Source: JAHJDS01 sp964569795
Lineage (GTDB): Bacteria; Desulfobacterota; Desulfarculia; Desulfarculales; JAHJDS01
Reading direction: 5' to 3'
DNA length: 45,408 nucleotides
Assembly (NCBI GenBank): GCA_964569795.1
Contig: CAZMVB010000031.1
Span: 1-45,408 of the forward strand
A program made the position numbers and the translations under genes. Shown piece after piece: positions 15,997-24,668 of this stretch (positions are counted from its first letter, which is position 1; each line of letters begins with the position of its first letter). A model generated the notes under the pieces. The model saw nothing but the letters and a program-made list of their open reading frames with translations. It was not told where the DNA came from and made no database searches.

Positions 15997-16986
15997 CTAT
16001 AGGACGACCACCCGGTCGCCCCCGTCCTGCTGGGCCTGTAACAGGGCCCGGTCGGCCCGGCGGACCACGTCCTCGGGCAGGGCGTCCAGGGTGGTGGCCT
16101 CGGTCAGGCCGACCGAGACGGTGATCGGCACGGACCGCCCCATGACCGAGAAGGGGTTTTCCCGGACCTGGTGGTGGAGCTTGATCGCCGCCGTGCGGCC
16201 CCGCTCCCGGTTGGTCTCGGGCAGCAGGACCGCGAACTCCTCGCCCCCGTAACGGGCCAGGACGTCGCTCCGGCGAAGCAGGAGTCTGAGCCGCCCCACC
16301 AGTTCGACCAGGCAGCCGTCGCCCACCTCGGGGCTGAAGGTGCGGTTGATCTCGTCGAAGCTGTCCGCGTCCAGCAGGATCAGGACAAAGGCCCGCTTGT
16401 AACGGCGGTAGCGGTCCAGTTCCTGGATGAGTCGGGCCTCGAAGGCGGCCCGGGTCAGGGCCCCGGTCAGGGGATCGAACTGGAGCCGGTGGGCCAGGGC
16501 CTTGCTCTGGGCCTCGGCCCGGCGGACCTCATCGTTGAGGTGGCCGACTTCCTCGCGCCACCGGACCAGGGCCGCCTCCAGGTTTTCGGGTCCCGTCGTC
16601 CCCGGGCCGGCGGGGTCCCCGGTCGGCCACTGGGCCAGGCCCCGGTCCAGCTCTTCCAGGCGGCGGGCCACCTCGGCCACCAGCGCGGCGTGGGTGTTCC
16701 GCTCCCGGTGCATGAGCCGGCCGAACTTGCGCACCAGGGATTCCAGACCGGGATGCAGGGCCGTCAGGTCCTCGGTCCCCTGACACTCGGCCACGGCCCG
16801 TTTGACCTCGCCCAGTCGCCGGACATAGTCCGGATCCAGATCCAGTTCCAGTTCGGACAGGATGGCCAGGTAGGTCGCGCGGACGGCCAGCAGCCAGTCC
16901 GGGCCGGCGGCCCCAGGGGCCGGCCGGGACGGGTCGGGGTTGTCCCCGGGAACCGGGGTCCTCTCAGGCGAGTCAGTCATGGTCAC
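15997..16986 (-). CDS. GGDEF diguanylate cyclase
   Basis: A 329-residue cytosolic protein with no membrane segment. Residues about 30-150 form a helical N-terminal region of unknown type, which probably senses or dimerises, followed by a short coiled coil (EVRRAEAQSKALAHRL). The GGDEF domain occupies about 165-329: FDPLTGALTRAAFE at its start, DADSFDEIN for metal/GTP binding and the active-site YGGEEFAVLLPE. It makes cyclic di-GMP from two GTP (family knowledge). An RxxD inhibition site five residues before GGEEF is present as RSDV. The start is ATG with GGAGTGACC upstream. No PilZ or EAL protein is obvious nearby. Confidence 0.92.
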   Translation of the reverse strand: MTMTDSPERTPVPGDNPDPSRPAPGAAGPDWLLAVRATYLAILSELELDLDPDYVRRLGEVKRAVAECQGTEDLTALHPGLESLVRKFGRLMHRERNTHAALVAEVARRLEELDRGLAQWPTGDPAGPGTTGPENLEAALVRWREEVGHLNDEVRRAEAQSKALAHRLQFDPLTGALTRAAFEARLIQELDRYRRYKRAFVLILLDADSFDEINRTFSPEVGDGCLVELVGRLRLLLRRSDVLARYGGEEFAVLLPETNRERGRTAAIKLHHQVRENPFSVMGRSVPITVSVGLTEATTLDALPEDVVRRADRALLQAQQDGGDRVVVL

Positions 16987-17069
16987 TCCGCCGCCCCGCC
17001 GGGGCCGGCATCAAAGAGCCCCGGTCTCAGGGCTCGAGTCAACAACCAACACCCGGCCAACGCCGGGCC

Positions 17070-17573
17070 CTACCGGCCGTCCGCCCGCCAGGCCCGGATG
17101 AACCGATCGATCAGGACGCCCAGGTAGCGCCGAACGGCGGACAGGTGCTTGGGCCGGGCCACGGCCACGAACTCGTCGCTCCAGGTGGTGGCGGCCATTT
17201 CCACGGCCGGGAACCGCTTGAGGGCCACGACCTGGCGCAGGCGGACGCTCAGGTAAACCGCGTAAACCCCCAGCCGCGACTTGTAAGCGGCGACGACCAC
17301 CGACAGCCTGGGCCACCCCGGGGTCTTGAGCCACACGGCCCGGGTGAGCAGGGGCACCCCGGCCGCCCTCAGCCGGGTCAGCACGTCCTGGCGGACCAGG
17401 GCCGTGGTCAGGCCGTCCCGGGCCGCCTCGGGGGCGACGTCCTCGACGACCACGAATACCCCCGGCAACCCGGTCAAGGACGCCTTTTGGTCCGGGTGGA
17501 ACCGGGCCCGGGACTCGGACGCGGGCCAGGTCAGAACGACCAGGATCAATACTATCAGACTTCTCAGTTTCAT
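17070..17573 (-). CDS. secreted protein of unknown function
   Basis: A 167-residue protein with a signal peptide (residues 1-23, LIVLILVVLTWPASESRA). The mature part alternates beta strands and amphipathic helices: LPGVFVVVEDVAP, LTTALVRQDVLTRL, RLSVVVAAYKS and VYAVYLSVRLRQ. This layout resembles small periplasmic proteins that follow secretin or curli-like systems, but I cannot name a family. It starts at ATG after AAGGGG. It lies in a minus-strand run with the TPR-FliL protein and a lipoprotein, 82 bases after the TPR-FliL gene, so the three envelope proteins may be expressed together. Confidence 0.6.
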   Translation of the reverse strand: MKLRSLIVLILVVLTWPASESRARFHPDQKASLTGLPGVFVVVEDVAPEAARDGLTTALVRQDVLTRLRAAGVPLLTRAVWLKTPGWPRLSVVVAAYKSRLGVYAVYLSVRLRQVVALKRFPAVEMAATTWSDEFVAVARPKHLSAVRRYLGVLIDRFIRAWRADGR

Positions 17574-17655
17574 TCAGGCCCCTTTTTGGGAAACCTCCTG
17601 AACTCCGTGACCTGTAAAACTCTCCGGGACCTCGGCCTTCTGCTGGGTCCGACGG

Positions 17656-18882
17656 TCATTGGACCACGAATTCGGTGAAGTACAGTCTGGTCACCCGGCC
17701 GTTTTTGAGTCGCTGGTTGACGGTCCGGATCAGCTCCTTTCTGAGCTTGATTTTTCCGGCCAGGGTGGCGAGGTCCGCGTACTTCTTCGAGGTGAGCAGC
17801 AAGATGATGGCGCTCCGCAGTTCATTCCGGCGGGCCTTCACTTCGGCGGCCGCCCGCCTGGGGCTGGCGACCAGGACGATCTGGATTTTCAGATACCGCC
17901 GTCCGCCCGGGTCGGCCAGGTTGACGATAAACGGCCGGAGGGTGACCTCGACATTTCGGGTCTGGGGCGGCGGCCCGGCCGTTTGCTTTTGGGCCGATTT
18001 TTTGACCGGCCATCGCCAGGGCCGTTTGGCCAGAAAAGAGACAAGCATCTCCCGAAAGATCCGGATCTCATTTAAATGGTCGCCCGCCTCGATCAAAGTA
18101 GTGACGGCCCGGCGCTGGAGGTCAACCGCCCGGCCAAAGTCACCGAGTTCGGCCCAGGCCGCGGCCAGGGCGAGTAGGGACCAGGCTTGCGAGAATATCG
18201 GCTTTTCAGGCCTGATCATTTTAATTAATTTTTGCACTTTTTCCGAGTTCTTCATGGCCAGCCGAAGCGCCAGCTCGCCGTCACGAAATTTGGGATCAGG
18301 ACAAGTGGAAGCAATCAAGGAACGCCGGGCCAGAGCGTTGCGTTTGAGCTTCCGGGCCTTTTGAAGGTCAGCCCTGGCCCGGCGGCAGTGGCCGGTCAGC
18401 AGCCACAACCAACCCCTGAAGACAAGAGCACCTCCCATCCCCTTTTTATCCGGCGACTTTTCCATCTGGCGAAGGTAATCGAGCGCCTTATGATAGTCGC
18501 CCAAACAGTAATATAACGCGCCGCAGAAAAAGTCTGCCCCCTGAGATGGGCGGACCCGGCGGGCCTTTTCAGCGTCGGCCAGGGCCAGATGAAACTTTTT
18601 TTGATAGGCGTACACCCCTGCCCGTTGTATCAGGGCCAGCGCCAGCCGACGGTTTTTCAAATGACCCGATTCAATGGCCTGGGTGAAAAGCCTCAGGGCC
18701 CGGTCATAGTCCTTTATGTTCTTGGCCTTCTGGCCCGCCTTGATCAGCTTGACCGCCTCGGCCTCGGCCGGCGTCATTTTTGCGGCCGGTTTGGCCGTCG
18801 CCCGGACGGGAGCGGACGACCAGGCGGGTTGAGCCAAAACCAGGCACAACCCGATCAATCCCAAGCCGACCTCAAAACGCAT
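17656..18882 (-). CDS. exported TPR protein with C-terminal FliL domain
   Basis: A 408-residue protein. The ATG at 18882 is chosen because AGGGGGAGCC precedes it and a signal peptide begins there (GLGLIGLCLVLAQPAWSSA). Residues about 40-290 are TPR-like helices (YDRALRLFTQAIESG, FHLALADAEKARRVRP). A lysine/proline linker follows, then about 100 residues with the full FliL pattern: LRPFIVNLADPGGRRYLKI, RSAIILLLTSKKYADL, AGKIKLRKELIRTVN and a terminal YFTEFVVQ. FliL normally is a single-pass membrane protein supporting flagellar stators. Here the membrane segment is replaced by a TPR array, and no flagellar gene is near. The domain fusion is the notable point. Confidence 0.8.
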   Translation of the reverse strand: MRFEVGLGLIGLCLVLAQPAWSSAPVRATAKPAAKMTPAEAEAVKLIKAGQKAKNIKDYDRALRLFTQAIESGHLKNRRLALALIQRAGVYAYQKKFHLALADAEKARRVRPSQGADFFCGALYYCLGDYHKALDYLRQMEKSPDKKGMGGALVFRGWLWLLTGHCRRARADLQKARKLKRNALARRSLIASTCPDPKFRDGELALRLAMKNSEKVQKLIKMIRPEKPIFSQAWSLLALAAAWAELGDFGRAVDLQRRAVTTLIEAGDHLNEIRIFREMLVSFLAKRPWRWPVKKSAQKQTAGPPPQTRNVEVTLRPFIVNLADPGGRRYLKIQIVLVASPRRAAAEVKARRNELRSAIILLLTSKKYADLATLAGKIKLRKELIRTVNQRLKNGRVTRLYFTEFVVQ

Positions 18883-18941
18883 GGCTCCCCCTGTAAACCA
18901 AACAGACTTGCGGCCCGAGCCGGCCTCCGGACAGTCTGTCA

Positions 18942-19571
18942 CTATAAATTAAAAGGCAGTCTGATCTGGCCGGGCAGGCCCGAGATCCAGAAGAAAAACT
19001 TGTTGGTCCCGGGCCGCAAAAACGGTCGCCCGGTCCGAGGGTCGATCCGCTTGAACCTGACGACGTACACCTTCATGTGGGTCGTCAGGTAGGGGTAGTA
19101 GGTGTACCACTTGTCGTCCACCTTGCGGACGCGCCTGATCTCGTAGGGCTCCAGCCGGCGGCCGCTGGCGTCCTCGAGCCAGATGCGCCAGATGGACTTT
19201 TTGCGGTCAAAGTCATTGGCGGTCGGCTCCGAGGTGAAGGCCGCCAGGACAAAGACGATGTAGCGGCGGTCGGCGGCCAGCTGATCGGCCAGCATCTTGG
19301 CCTGCTCGGCCGGGGTCAGCCCGAAGGCCGCGGAGTACCGGGCCACGTAGGCCCGTCTGAATTTTTCGGAGCGATAGGTCACCCAGGCCATGAGCTGGGT
19401 CTTGAAGGTGTCGTAGATCCGGTCCGAGCGGGTGTACTGCTTGACCACCCGGGCATAGGCCGTCTGGCTGGGCGGTTCCGGACATAACACCTTGCCGTAG
19501 TAACACCCCCCGGTGAGCGATGTCAGCACGGCCACGGCCGCGGCCAAGGTCCAGGTATGCCGGTGTTTCAT
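18942..19571 (-). CDS. lipoprotein of unknown function, coupled to purB
   Basis: A 209-residue protein with a lipoprotein signal ending in LTGGC (Cys23). The mature part is rich in charged and aromatic residues (MAWVTYRSEKFRR, KWYTYYPYLTTHMKVYVVRF, GTNKFFFWISGL) and ends in a beta-rich region. No family recognised. Its ATG at 19571 overlaps the purB stop as ATGA and has GGGAGG upstream, so it is translated with purB. The following gene (TPR-FliL) starts 60 bases downstream. Confidence 0.65.
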   Translation of the reverse strand: MKHRHTWTLAAAVAVLTSLTGGCYYGKVLCPEPPSQTAYARVVKQYTRSDRIYDTFKTQLMAWVTYRSEKFRRAYVARYSAAFGLTPAEQAKMLADQLAADRRYIVFVLAAFTSEPTANDFDRKKSIWRIWLEDASGRRLEPYEIRRVRKVDDKWYTYYPYLTTHMKVYVVRFKRIDPRTGRPFLRPGTNKFFFWISGLPGQIRLPFNL

Positions 19572-20902
19572 GTGTTTCCTCCCGCCTCGGGCCCGAAGAC
19601 GCGCTCGAATATGTAGTCCACCCGGCCCAGTTGGGCCTCCAGGTCGAACATGGCCGCCAGTTCGGCCCGACCCAACCGCTCGACCACCTCGGACTCCTTG
19701 GTCAGCAAATCCAGGAACGACGGGCCGTCGGTCCGGCCGGCCTGGACGTCGGCCCAGACCCGCATGGCCGGACCCTGGACCAGGGCGTAGGCCTCGGCCC
19801 GCCCCAGGCCGGTCTCGATCAGGGCCACCAGGACCTGACCCGAATAGATCAGGCCCCTGAGCCGGTCCAGGTTGCGCCGCATGTTCTCGGGATAGACCAC
19901 CAGGCCCTTGATAATGCCCGTCATCCGGGCCAGCATGTAGTCCAGGAGGATGGTCGAATCGGGCATGATCACCCGCTCGACCGAGCTGTGCGAGATGTCC
20001 CGCTCGTGCCACAGGGCCACGTTCTCCAGGGCGGCCAGGGCGTTGGTCCTGACCAGCCGGGCCAGGCCGGTGATGTTCTCGGCCCCGACCGGATTGCGCT
20101 TGTGGGGCATGGCCGAGCTGCCCTTCTGCCCCTTGGCAAAGGCCTCCTCGGCCTCGAGGACCTCGGTCCGCTGCAGATGCCTGATCTCCACGGCCAGCTT
20201 CTCCAGCGAGGCGGCCGCGCCGGCCAGGGTGGTGAAGAAGTGGGCGTGGCGGTCCCGCTGCAGGACCTGGGTCGCCGCCTTGGCCGGGGCGAGTCCCATC
20301 TTGTCGCAGACAAAACGCTCGACAAACGGGTCCACCCGGGCGTAGGTCCCGACCGCCCCGGAGATTTTTCCGACCGCGATGCTCTTGCGGGCCTCGACCA
20401 GGCGCTCCTTGTGGCGGACGAACTCGTCAAAAAACACGGCCAGCTTCAGGCCAAAGGTCGTGGGCTCGGCGTGGATGCCGTGGGACCGGCCGATCATGGG
20501 GGTGTATTTGTGCTCCAGGGCCCGGGCCTCGAGGGCCGCCAGGAGGCCGTCCAGGTCACTGAGCAGCAGGTCGGCCGCCCGGGCCAGCCGCCAGGCCGAG
20601 GCCGTGTCCAGGACGTCGCTGCTGGTCAGGCCCAGATGCAGAAAACGGGCGTCGGGCCCGGTCTTCTCGGCCACGGCCTCCAGAAAGGCGATCACGTCGT
20701 GCCGCGTTTTTTGCTCGATCTCGTCGATGCGCTCGACGTCAAAGTCGGCCTGGGCGACCAGCCTGGCGGCCACTTCTCGAGGCACCTGGCCCAGTTCGGC
20801 CATGGCCAGGGCGGCGTTGATCTCGACCGCCAGCCAGGATTCGAACATGGCCCGGCGGGTCCAGATGGCCCCCATTTCCGGTCGAGTGTAACGTTCGATC
20901 AT
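19568..20902 (-). CDS. purB: adenylosuccinate lyase
   Basis: A 444-residue protein starting MIERYTRPEMG, the usual N terminus of the family; a TTG seven codons upstream has a nearer GGGAGGG but sits inside a tandem repeat. Signatures: LTSSDVLDTA, GRSHGIHAEPTTFG with the catalytic histidine, and the fumarate-lyase signature SSAMPHKRNP with the flexible-loop serine. The enzyme releases fumarate from SAICAR and adenylosuccinate in purine synthesis (established). The length is normal. The stop overlaps the start of a lipoprotein gene by four bases. Confidence 0.96.
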   Translation of the reverse strand: MIERYTRPEMGAIWTRRAMFESWLAVEINAALAMAELGQVPREVAARLVAQADFDVERIDEIEQKTRHDVIAFLEAVAEKTGPDARFLHLGLTSSDVLDTASAWRLARAADLLLSDLDGLLAALEARALEHKYTPMIGRSHGIHAEPTTFGLKLAVFFDEFVRHKERLVEARKSIAVGKISGAVGTYARVDPFVERFVCDKMGLAPAKAATQVLQRDRHAHFFTTLAGAAASLEKLAVEIRHLQRTEVLEAEEAFAKGQKGSSAMPHKRNPVGAENITGLARLVRTNALAALENVALWHERDISHSSVERVIMPDSTILLDYMLARMTGIIKGLVVYPENMRRNLDRLRGLIYSGQVLVALIETGLGRAEAYALVQGPAMRVWADVQAGRTDGPSFLDLLTKESEVVERLGRAELAAMFDLEAQLGRVDYIFERVFGPEAGGNT

Positions 20903-20920
20903 GAGTCGGAAGGTAGCATC

Positions 20921-20968
20921 CAAAACCCTCCCGCGTCAATCAGACAAAACCGTCCCGAGTCAATCAGA
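20921..20968. repeat. two tandem 24-bp direct repeats at the 5' end of purB
   Basis: The unit CAAAACCNTCCCGNGTCAAT (plus strand; N marks the two differing bases, and CAGA completes it) occurs at 20921-20944 and 20945-20968 with only two mismatches. It overlaps the region where purB translation could begin. It could be a regulator site or a recent slippage duplication. Confidence 0.55.
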
Positions 20969-21176
20969 GTCCTCGGCCTGAGCCTGGTCGCCCCCTGTTC
21001 GTCATACGAACCGTTTTAAAAAAATCTTGGCCATGGGTTAAGATTGACGACTGACGAGGACCGGCCCCTGACCGGGCCGCCTTGCCGTCGGGCCCGGAAA
21101 GGGGTAGGCTTCCCCTAAACGTCGCCCCGGTTTCCATACCGGGGTTGACGTATTGGTGTGTTTGCGCGGAGAGACC

Positions 21177-24100
21177 TTGGAGCAAGAAACAGCGATATCC
21201 CCGGGCGAAAGACTGGTCCTGGGCGGGCTGACGCCGGCGGCGGCGGCCATGGTCCTGGCCGAGGAGTTCGTCCGCCGGGGCCGGACCCTGGTGGTGATCC
21301 TGGCCGAGCCGGCCACGGCCGAGCGGATGTGCGGCGATCTGGCCTTTTTTCTGGGCCGCGGCGACGAGCCCGAGCCGCCCGAACTGATCCTGTTCCCGCC
21401 CTACGAGGTCTCGCCCTACGACGAGCTGACCCCGCCGGCCGAGGTGACCGCCCGCCGGATAGGCGCCCTGTACCGCCTGCTCACGGCCGACGGACCAAGC
21501 CTGGTGGTGACCACCATCGGGGCCTTGACCAGCCGGCTGATGCCCCGTCAGGCCCTGGCCGAGGTGGTGGACCTGGTCCAGGCCGGCCAGGAGACCGACC
21601 GCGAGGCCCTGGTGGCCCGCCTGGTCCGGGGGGGCTACTTCCCGACCTCGCTGGTCGAGGAACGGGGCGACTTTGCCGTGCGCGGCGGGGTGATCGACCT
21701 CTACCCGCCCCTGGCTGATCAACCCCTGCGCCTCGATTTCTTCGGGGACCGGGTCGAGTCCATCCGGCCCTTTGACCCCCTGACCCAGCGCTCCCGGGGG
21801 TTTCTGGACGAACTGACCGTCCTGCCCGCCCGGGAGGTCCTGTTCGGCCCGGACAACCTGAGGCGGGCCCAGGCCTTTGTCCGGGAAAACGCCCCGGACC
21901 TGGGCCTGTCCGTGACCCAGCGCAACGACCTGATGGACCGCCTCGGGGCCGGGGTGTTCTTTGACGAGGCCGCCGGACTTCTCCCCATGTTTTTCGAGGA
22001 GACCGAGGTCCTGTTCGACTTTTTTGGGGAAAAATGGACCCCGGTCCTGGTCGAGCCGGCCGACCTGGACCCGGCCCTGAGCCGGGCCGAGGCCAAGTTT
22101 TTCGCGCAATACGAACGCCGGCGGGAACGGGGCCGGTTCGCCCTGCCGCCGGACCGGATCCACCTGTCCGCAGCCAGCCTCACCCGGCGCCTGACCCGAG
22201 GAGAGGTCCTGGAGGTGAGCCGCCTGGCCGTGGGCGACCCCGGGGCCCGGGTGAAGGATTTCCGGTCCCGGGACCTGGACGATCTGCGCGAGCAATTGTA
22301 CGGGGCCAAGACCGAGACCTCGCTCCTGGCCCCCCTGGTGGATCAGGTCCGGGCCTGGCAGGCCGAGGGGATGAGCGTCACCCTGGTCTGCCGGGGCCGG
22401 GACCGGGCGGCCAACCTGGCCCGCCTGCTGGCCGGGCACGACCTCGAGGCCCGGGTGAACGGTCCGCCCGGACCCGAGGCCGCCCCCGGGTCCTTTGTCC
22501 TGGCCGAGGGCGACCTGTCGGCCGGGTTCATCCTGCCCGAGCGCCGGCTGATCGTCCTGGGCGAGACCCAGTTGTTCGGGGCCGAACGGGCCCGCCGCCC
22601 GGGGACCAAGACGGCCCCGGCCGACCTGATCACCACCTTTGACGAACTCCAGGAAGGGGACCCGGTGGTCCACGAGGAGCACGGCATCGGCCTCTACCGG
22701 GGCCTGTCCACCCTGGACTCGGGCGAGGATTTTCTGGAGATCGAGTACGCCGGCGGCGACCGGTTGTATCTGCCCGTGCAGCGCCTGGGCGTCATCACCC
22801 GCTACCGGGGCGTCTCGGACCAACCTCCCAAGCTGGACCGCCTCGGCGGCCGGAGCTGGCAGCAGACCAAGGCCCGGGTCAAGAAGGCGGTCGAAAAGAT
22901 CGCCCGGGACCTGGTCGAACTCTACGCCGCCCGGCAGCTTACCCCCGGTTTCGCCTTCTCGCCCCCGGACGCCGACCTGCGCGAGTTCGAGGCCGCCTTT
23001 CCCTATGACGAGACCAAGGACCAGCACCGGGCCATCGAGGACGTCTATAGCGATATGCAGCGGGCCCGGCCCATGGACCGGCTGGTCTGCGGCGACGTGG
23101 GCTTCGGCAAGACCGAGGTCGCCCTCCGGGCCGCCTTCAAGGCGGTCACCGACGGCAAACAGGCGGCCTACCTGGTCCCGACCACGGTCCTGGCCGAACA
23201 GCATTTTCAGACCTTTGCCCGGCGCCTGGCCCCCTACCCCATCCTGGTGGAGAGCCTGTCCCGGTTCAAGAGCCCGGCCCGGCAAAAAGAGGTCCGGCAG
23301 GCCCTGGCCGAGGGCAAGCTGGACATCGTCATCGGCACCCACCGCCTGCTGCAAAAAGACATTCAATTCAAGAACCTGGGACTGGTCATCGTCGATGAGG
23401 AACAGCGGTTCGGCGTCTTTCACAAGGAAAAGCTGAAAAAACTGCGGCGGCAGGTGGACGTCCTGACCCTGACCGCCACCCCCATCCCCCGGACGATGCA
23501 CATGGCCCTGACCGGAATCCGGGACCTGTCCGTGATCGGCACCCCGCCCGAGGGCCGCCAGGCCATCAAGACCTACATCTCCCGCTTCTCGCCCGAGGTC
23601 ATCACCGAGGCCGTGCAAAAGGAGCTGTCGCGCGGGGGCCAGGTCTTCTTTGTCCACGACCGGGTCAAGAACATCGGCGCCCTGACCCGGTATTTGCAGC
23701 AACTGCTGCCCGAGGTCCGGTTCACCGTGGCCCACGGCCAGATGAGCGAACGGGCCCTGGAACGGGAGATGAAACGGTTCGTGGACGGGGAGGTGGACGT
23801 GCTGGTGTCCACGTCGATCATCGAGAGCGGACTGGACATCCCGGCGGCCAACACCATGATCATCAACCAGGCCCACCGCTTCGGCCTGGCCCAGATCTAT
23901 CAGCTCCGGGGCCGGGTCGGCCGGTCCGAGCACCGGGCCTACGCCTATCTGCTCATTCCCTCGCGGGCCGGCCTGTCCGGAGACGCCCGCAAGCGACTCA
24001 AGGTGCTGATGGACCTGACCGACCTGGGGGCCGGTTTCCAGATCGCCCTGCACGACCTGAAGATCCGGGGGGCCGGCAACCTGCTGGGCGACGCCCAGTC

Positions 24101-24629
24101 CGGACACGCCGGGGCGGTGGGTTACGATCTGTACGTGGCCATGCTCGAGCGGGAGATCAAGCGCCTGTCCGGCCGGATCGATCCCGACCGGCCGCCGGAG
24201 GTCGAGCCCGAGATCAAACTCAGCCTCCCGGCCCGGATCCCCGAGGACTACATCGCCCAGAAGGACCTCCGGCTGGCCCTGTATCGCCGCCTGGCGGCGA
24301 TCATCGAGCCCGGGGAACTGGCCGACATCGAGCGGGAGATCGCGGACCGCTTCGGCCGGCCCCCGGTCGAGGTGGACAACCTGCTCCGGGCGGTGGACCT
24401 GAAGCTGGTCCTGATGAGACACCGGGTCACCTCGGCCCAGGTCGGCCCCGGCGGGGTGAGCCTGGCCTTCGCCGCCGATGGCACCGCCCCGGTCGAGGCC
24501 ATCGTCGCCCGCCTGGGGGCCTCGTCCGGCTCGATCAGCCTCAAACCGGACGGGAACCTGACGATCAAGGCCGAGGGGGACCGGGACCCCTTCACCGCCA
24601 CCAAGATTTTCTTGAACGGCCTGGAGTAA
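21177..24629 (+). CDS. mfd: transcription-repair coupling factor Mfd
   Basis: A 1150-residue protein, close to the family's usual length. The start is uncertain; TTG 21177 after GGAGAG is chosen, with TTG/GTG codons at 21153-21162 as alternatives. The N-terminal UvrB-like module contains LFPPYEVSPYDELTPP. The RNA-polymerase-interacting domain is near residue 495 (DPVVHEEHGIGLYRGL). The RecG-like translocase carries Walker A CGDVGFGKTEVALRAAF near 640, the DEEQ box near 740 and LTATPIPRTMHMAL, then QLRGRVGRSEHRAYAYLL. The C-terminal TRCF domain is present. Mfd removes RNA polymerase stalled at lesions and recruits UvrA. It is followed by two SurA-like genes on the same strand, the first 39 bases downstream. 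Confidence 0.97.
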   Translation: MEQETAISPGERLVLGGLTPAAAAMVLAEEFVRRGRTLVVILAEPATAERMCGDLAFFLGRGDEPEPPELILFPPYEVSPYDELTPPAEVTARRIGALYRLLTADGPSLVVTTIGALTSRLMPRQALAEVVDLVQAGQETDREALVARLVRGGYFPTSLVEERGDFAVRGGVIDLYPPLADQPLRLDFFGDRVESIRPFDPLTQRSRGFLDELTVLPAREVLFGPDNLRRAQAFVRENAPDLGLSVTQRNDLMDRLGAGVFFDEAAGLLPMFFEETEVLFDFFGEKWTPVLVEPADLDPALSRAEAKFFAQYERRRERGRFALPPDRIHLSAASLTRRLTRGEVLEVSRLAVGDPGARVKDFRSRDLDDLREQLYGAKTETSLLAPLVDQVRAWQAEGMSVTLVCRGRDRAANLARLLAGHDLEARVNGPPGPEAAPGSFVLAEGDLSAGFILPERRLIVLGETQLFGAERARRPGTKTAPADLITTFDELQEGDPVVHEEHGIGLYRGLSTLDSGEDFLEIEYAGGDRLYLPVQRLGVITRYRGVSDQPPKLDRLGGRSWQQTKARVKKAVEKIARDLVELYAARQLTPGFAFSPPDADLREFEAAFPYDETKDQHRAIEDVYSDMQRARPMDRLVCGDVGFGKTEVALRAAFKAVTDGKQAAYLVPTTVLAEQHFQTFARRLAPYPILVESLSRFKSPARQKEVRQALAEGKLDIVIGTHRLLQKDIQFKNLGLVIVDEEQRFGVFHKEKLKKLRRQVDVLTLTATPIPRTMHMALTGIRDLSVIGTPPEGRQAIKTYISRFSPEVITEAVQKELSRGGQVFFVHDRVKNIGALTRYLQQLLPEVRFTVAHGQMSERALEREMKRFVDGEVDVLVSTSIIESGLDIPAANTMIINQAHRFGLAQIYQLRGRVGRSEHRAYAYLLIPSRAGLSGDARKRLKVLMDLTDLGAGFQIALHDLKIRGAGNLLGDAQSGHAGAVGYDLYVAMLEREIKRLSGRIDPDRPPEVEPEIKLSLPARIPEDYIAQKDLRLALYRRLAAIIEPGELADIEREIADRFGRPPVEVDNLLRAVDLKLVLMRHRVTSAQVGPGGVSLAFAADGTAPVEAIVARLGASSGSISLKPDGNLTIKAEGDRDPFTATKIFLNGLE

Positions 24630-24668
24630 GTTGCTAACCTAAAGGTTTAAAAAAGGGATCAGAGGGCA

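Noticed and set aside
20964..24422. A minus-strand frame of more than 1100 codons opposite mfd
   Set aside because: Glycine/glutamine/leucine-rich translation without domain motifs; Mfd on the plus strand is unmistakable. Such long antisense frames are common in high-G+C DNA.
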